Source of the DNA: Chryseobacterium gleum | Lineage (GTDB): Bacteria; Bacteroidota; Bacteroidia; Flavobacteriales_D; Sanyastnellaceae | DNA: 9,148 nucleotides | Direction: 5' to 3' | Assembly: GCA_943330925.2 (NCBI GenBank) | Contig: CALQJP020000072.1 | Location: 1 to 9,148 of the forward strand | In this document: positions 5,711 to 9,148 of the stretch, piece by piece | How positions within the stretch are numbered: the first letter of the stretch is position 1 | Layout: every line of letters starts with the position of its first letter | Notes under the pieces: generated by a model | What the model saw: only the letters and a program-made list of their open reading frames with translations | Database searches by the model: none | Told to the model about the DNA's origin: nothing | Translations under genes and position numbers: made by a program

Positions 5711-7120
5711 ATGAAAACAATTCTACGCTCCCTGGCGGCTTTGTCTTTTGCCGGATTCATTCTTTCCTGCGGCAATGCTCCACAATCTGATGCTGAAGCT
5801 AAAGTTATTGGTCACTCCGACACCCGTGTGCTGCAGCACCCCGACTGGTCGAAAAACGCGACCATTTATGAGGTAAATATTCGTCAGCATACTCCTGAGG
5901 GCACGTTCAATGCTTTCAGCAAAGACATTCCTCGCTTGAAGTCGATGGGTGTTGATATTCTGTGGCTCATGCCTATTCACCCCATCGGTGAAGTAAATCG
6001 CAAAGGCGGCTTGGGAAGCCACTACAGTGTGAAGGATTATAAGGCTGTGAATACGAACTATGGTTCACTGGCAGACTTTAAGAACTTGGTGAAGACCGCG
6101 CACGACAACGGCATGAAGGTTATCATCGACTGGGTGGCCAACCACAGCGCGTTCGATAACCAGTGGACCACGGACCACTTAGAGTATTACTTGCTCGACA
6201 CCGCCGGTAAGATTCAACCTCCACTCGGCACCGACTGGTGGGACGTGGCGCAGCTCAACTACGAGAACAAAGCACTTTGGACCGGCATGACCGACGCCTT
6301 GAAGTTTTGGGTGAAAGAGTGCGACATCGACGGATACCGTTGCGATGTGGCCGAGAAGGTACCGACACCTTTCTGGGATCAGGCGCGTGCAGCACTCGAC
6401 AGCATCAAGCCTGTTTTCATGCTGGCTGAGGCAGAGCGCAAAGAGCATCACTTGAAGGCGTTCGACATGAGCTATGCGTGGGAGTTTATGCACATCACCA
6501 ACGAGGTTGCAAAGGGCGAAAAGAAACTGAGCGATATCGACGCTTATATGGCAAAGCAAGACACCGCCTTTCCGCGCAGCTCTTACCGCATGTACTTCAC
6601 CACCAACCACGATGAAAACTCGTGGAATGGAACCGGCAATGAGCGCCTCGGTTCTCTTCGCCAAACAATGGATGTGCTGGCTATGACCATTGGCGGTATG
6701 CCACTATTATATTCAGGTCAGGAAGGTGGCGAGCAAAAGGCCGACGGCACCCCTCACCGACTCTCGTTCTTTGAAAAGGACACGGTGCAATGGAATAACT
6801 ATAAGTTCCAGGATTTTTACACACGCTTGTTCAAAGTGCATCAGGAAAACCCGGCATTGTGGAATGGTGAGTTCGGTGGCGCTTTCAAGAAAATCAAAAC
6901 CAGCAGCGACGATGTGCTGTATTGCTTCTCGCGCACGAAAGACAACAACCAAGTGGTAGTGATGCTCAACTTCAGCGACAAACCGCAAAGCGTTGACTTC
7001 ATTGAAAACATGCCCGAAGGCGAATACCCGAGCATCTTCAATGCTCAGTCGCTTACGCTTTACACCAAAGGCCATCAAGAGCTACCTCCGCATGGCTATC
7101 AGGTTTTCGTTAAGAAGTAA
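5711..7120 (+). CDS. GH13 alpha-amylase family lipoprotein
   Basis: Predicted alpha-glucan hydrolase of 469 residues. ATG at 5711 gives a lipoprotein signal peptide (MKTILRS, a hydrophobic run, then lipobox ILSC with Cys20 as the lipidated residue); a TTG at 5702 in frame is less likely. All four GH13 conserved regions of the (beta/alpha)8 barrel are visible: region I DWVANH (140-145), region II GYRCD (208-212, nucleophile Asp212), region III MLAE (237-240, acid/base Glu240), and region IV TTNHDEN (297-303, Asp301). The beta-sandwich C domain occupies roughly residues 390-469 (VVVMLNFSD). No carbohydrate-binding module precedes the barrel. Expected location is the periplasmic or outer-membrane face; Bacteroidota can export such lipoproteins to the surface, but no clear export tag follows Cys20. 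Substrate is probably a starch, glycogen or maltodextrin; hydrolase versus transglycosidase cannot be decided by eye. It is followed after 20 nt by prmC and then a second GH13 gene. Confidence 0.93.
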   Translation: MKTILRSLAALSFAGFILSCGNAPQSDAEAKVIGHSDTRVLQHPDWSKNATIYEVNIRQHTPEGTFNAFSKDIPRLKSMGVDILWLMPIHPIGEVNRKGGLGSHYSVKDYKAVNTNYGSLADFKNLVKTAHDNGMKVIIDWVANHSAFDNQWTTDHLEYYLLDTAGKIQPPLGTDWWDVAQLNYENKALWTGMTDALKFWVKECDIDGYRCDVAEKVPTPFWDQARAALDSIKPVFMLAEAERKEHHLKAFDMSYAWEFMHITNEVAKGEKKLSDIDAYMAKQDTAFPRSSYRMYFTTNHDENSWNGTGNERLGSLRQTMDVLAMTIGGMPLLYSGQEGGEQKADGTPHRLSFFEKDTVQWNNYKFQDFYTRLFKVHQENPALWNGEFGGAFKKIKTSSDDVLYCFSRTKDNNQVVVMLNFSDKPQSVDFIENMPEGEYPSIFNAQSLTLYTKGHQELPPHGYQVFVKK

Positions 7121-7140
7121 CAGAACGAATTCGGTTTCCA

Positions 7141-8016
7141 ATGAATCACCTCATTGCCGATAACAAGGTTGCAACGTTGCGTGCTTACCTCAGCGAGAAG
7201 CTTCAAAGCTGCTATGACGCGCGTGAGGCTGGAAATCTCGTTCAGCAATTGTTCGAGGCGTTTAATGGTTGGAGCCGCACAAAAGTTGTGATGAATGCCG
7301 AGCAACGCATGGGCGAATCGGAGCTGTTGCGCTATCATTTTGCATTGAAGCGACTTTTAAATCACGAGCCCATTCAATACATACTGGGCTATGCCTGGTT
7401 TCTCGACGTGCAGTTGGAAGTTGGACCCGGTGTATTGATACCCCGTCCCGAAACAGAAGAGTTGGTTCGTCTCATTGCTGAAAGAAATACACAACCGAAT
7501 CCTCGCATACTGGACGTTGGAACAGGCAGCGGATGCATTGCGATCACCCTCAAGAAGATCATTCCCGGAGCGCATGTAACAGCTCTTGATGTGAGTGATG
7601 AAGCATTGCGATTGGCCCGAAGAAACGCGGAAAAGTTAGGCGTTGAAATCGATTTTTTGCAGATGGATATTCTCGATGCTCATCCTCAAAAAACGTATGA
7701 CATCCTTGTAAGCAATCCTCCTTATATCCCAAAAAAGGAGCAGGAAAACATGGCGCGAAGAGTCACGGAACATGAACCACACCTGGCCTTGTTTACAGAA
7801 GATACCGATGCACTCGTATTCTATCGGAGGTTAATGGAACTGTCACCCGCCTTGCTAACCTCAGGCGGACAAGTATTCTGCGAAATACACGAGCAAATGG
7901 CAGCGCCTTTGTTGGAACTGGCAACGCACTATGCAATTCAATCACCCGAAATTCACGTTGACATGCAAGGAAAAAACCGCATGATGTCGTGGAACTATCA
8001 ACCGAACACACCATGA
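7141..8016 (+). CDS. prmC: Peptide chain release factor N5-glutamine methyltransferase PrmC (HemK)
   Basis: SAM-dependent methyltransferase that modifies the Gln of the GGQ motif of release factors RF1/RF2, improving translation termination; cytoplasmic. Of 291 residues, the N-terminal helical domain covers about 1-80. It is followed by the family-typical link PIQYILGYAWFLD (77-89) and VLIPRPETEEL (98-108), the SAM-binding loop LDVGTGSGCIAI (124-135), acidic Asp150 at the end of the next strand, and the catalytic SNPPYIP (191-197), whose NPPY binds the substrate Gln. The length is normal for PrmC. It starts 20 nt after the GH13 gene and its TGA stop overlaps the next ATG (ATGA, 8013-8016), so all three genes are probably one transcript and the last two may be translationally coupled. 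PrmC is often next to prfA, which is not seen here. Confidence 0.95.
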   Translation: MNHLIADNKVATLRAYLSEKLQSCYDAREAGNLVQQLFEAFNGWSRTKVVMNAEQRMGESELLRYHFALKRLLNHEPIQYILGYAWFLDVQLEVGPGVLIPRPETEELVRLIAERNTQPNPRILDVGTGSGCIAITLKKIIPGAHVTALDVSDEALRLARRNAEKLGVEIDFLQMDILDAHPQKTYDILVSNPPYIPKKEQENMARRVTEHEPHLALFTEDTDALVFYRRLMELSPALLTSGGQVFCEIHEQMAAPLLELATHYAIQSPEIHVDMQGKNRMMSWNYQPNTP

Positions 8017-9148
8017 AAAAAACGATTATTATACTCACAGCGATTGCCGCGCTGTTGGCCGCCTGTGCAGCGAGCAAAAAGGAGATCAAAACAGCCAATG
8101 CCATTCAAGGCTTAGCCTCGCCCGTTCGACTACAGCTTGACACTACGTTGGTCATGCTGACCGACTACTTCGCAGATGCAAAAAAAATCGAAAGCGTGCA
8201 ATGGAATGACAAGACATGGAATACAGACACAACAGGGGTGTTGATGCTCCTAGGCGCGGCTCCGGCTCCGGTGAGTAACCTGCATGTGTCCTACGACGGC
8301 GCGGCCTATGACATCCCGGTGTTCACAACGAATAAAATTCGCTACACGTTCAACTACACTCCGTCGCGTACCGATGTGACAACCGTTGAAATCTCCGGAT
8401 CGATGAACGGATGGAATCGCAAAGCGACTCCGTTGGTGAAAAATGGCGACTCGTGGTCGGTAGAGCTGGTGTTGAACCAAGGACTTTATCAGTATCGAGT
8501 TTGGGAAGACGGCGCAGAAATGATGGACGCTTCCAACCCCAACACCATCAGCAACGGCATGGGCGGGCTCAACAACACCTTTCAAGCAGGCGCATCATCC
8601 GACAAACAGCCAATGATGTTTACGGAAGCATCCACGCAAGGCAGCGTTACCCTTGTGGATGGCGATGCATGCAAGCATGTTTTGGCCTATGTCGACAATC
8701 AACTCGTGTCGGCCTCTCTGAAGGATGGTAAAATCACAGTTGATATTCCACAGACAGCCGATCAACTGGAGCGCTCACATCTGCGCGTGTATGCCGACAA
8801 TGGCACCCAGCGCTACAACGACATATTGGTTCCCTTGCAGAAGGGCAAAGTCGTAACCAATGCTGCCGACTTAACACGCAGTGACTTGCGCAATACGGTG
8901 ATGTATTTCGTGATGGTCGACCGCTTTGTGGACGGCGAGGCAAGCAACAACAGACCTACACCCGACTATACTATTCACCCGAAAGCCAACAACCTGGGCG
9001 GTGACCTGCAGGGTATAACGCAAAAGATTAAAGACGGCTATTTCGAGAAGTTGGGCATCAACACCATCTGGATTTCGCCCATTACCACCAATGCCGAAGG
9101 AGCCTGGGGATTGTGGGATAATGGCGTGAAGAGTACGTTCTCGGCATA
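8013..9148 (+). CDS. GH13 alpha-amylase family lipoprotein with N-terminal CBM48-like domain (cut by window edge)
   Basis: Open from ATG 8013 to the right edge, 378 codons seen. It begins with a lipoprotein signal (MKKTIII, hydrophobic run, lipobox LAAC, Cys18). Residues about 30-110 form an N-terminal beta-type region I cannot name with certainty. Residues 120-195 resemble a CBM48/AMPK-type glycogen-binding E-set (VEISGSMNGWNRKATPL, then GLYQYRVWEDG). Another beta region follows, and the GH13 barrel opens at about 295 with VMYFVMVDRFVDGEASNN and continues GGDLQGITQKIKDGYFEKLG (329-348) and INTIWISPI (349-357). The YFVMVDRFVDG opening and the E-set suggest a neopullulanase/cyclomaltodextrinase-like or other branched-glucan GH13 rather than a plain amylase, but the catalytic Asp, Glu and Asp lie beyond the edge and cannot be checked. 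The start overlaps the prmC stop by 4 nt. It is a different architecture from the upstream GH13 protein, so the pair may act on the same glucan in complementary ways. Confidence 0.88.
   Translation, partial: MKKTIIILTAIAALLAACAASKKEIKTANAIQGLASPVRLQLDTTLVMLTDYFADAKKIESVQWNDKTWNTDTTGVLMLLGAAPAPVSNLHVSYDGAAYDIPVFTTNKIRYTFNYTPSRTDVTTVEISGSMNGWNRKATPLVKNGDSWSVELVLNQGLYQYRVWEDGAEMMDASNPNTISNGMGGLNNTFQAGASSDKQPMMFTEASTQGSVTLVDGDACKHVLAYVDNQLVSASLKDGKITVDIPQTADQLERSHLRVYADNGTQRYNDILVPLQKGKVVTNAADLTRSDLRNTVMYFVMVDRFVDGEASNNRPTPDYTIHPKANNLGGDLQGITQKIKDGYFEKLGINTIWISPITTNAEGAWGLWDNGVKSTFSA

Noticed and set aside
7269..8104. Small frames within and opposite prmC (7269-7481 plus; 7357-7575 and 7793-8104 minus)
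   Set aside because: They overlap the strongly conserved prmC frame and show no motif.

Overview
The window looks like a chromosomal piece of a Bacteroidota genome, probably near the Flavobacteriales/Sphingobacteriales side but not placeable to genus. Three things point there: near-consensus Bacteroidota promoter boxes (TAnnTTTG, one with a TTTG box 19 nt upstream) and no obvious Shine-Dalgarno sites; a GT28/MurG-like glycosyltransferase with a GLGHATR motif of a kind common in this phylum; and two GH13 alpha-glucan hydrolases carrying lipoprotein signals. Base composition is moderate, roughly half GC in coding regions.

Layout. Positions 1-1725 hold two minus-strand genes: the MgtE magnesium channel/transporter (cut by the left edge) and, upstream of it, the tRNA adenosine deaminase TadA. 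From 1780 everything reads on the plus strand: a GT28/MurG-like glycosyltransferase, a D-2-hydroxyacid (phosphoglycerate-type) dehydrogenase 23 nt later, a divergent photolyase/cryptochrome (3963-5471), then a compact group of a GH13 lipoprotein (5711-7120), PrmC/HemK (7141-8016) and a second GH13 lipoprotein that starts inside the PrmC stop codon (ATGA overlap) and runs off the right edge.

How genes work together. TadA (anticodon wobble editing) and PrmC (release-factor methylation) are translation housekeeping. The two lipoprotein amylases probably act on starch- or glycogen-like glucans outside the inner membrane; prmC sits between them with spacing that implies one transcript. MgtE appears to have its own promoter, so it need not depend on tadA transcription.

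The most unusual content is non-coding. The two gaps flanking the photolyase (3747-3962 and 5472-5710) hold related, roughly 180-bp mosaics of 7- and 8-bp tandem repeats. Each opens with the same TAGGATTG whose TAG is the stop codon of the upstream gene, and each closes with an inverted copy of that end. The photolyase between them is also divergent: at positions matching the E. coli enzyme it appears to lack two of the three Trp-triad residues and the flavin-facing Asn. I found no RNA gene, CRISPR array, insertion sequence or phage gene, and no clear multi-gene novel system.
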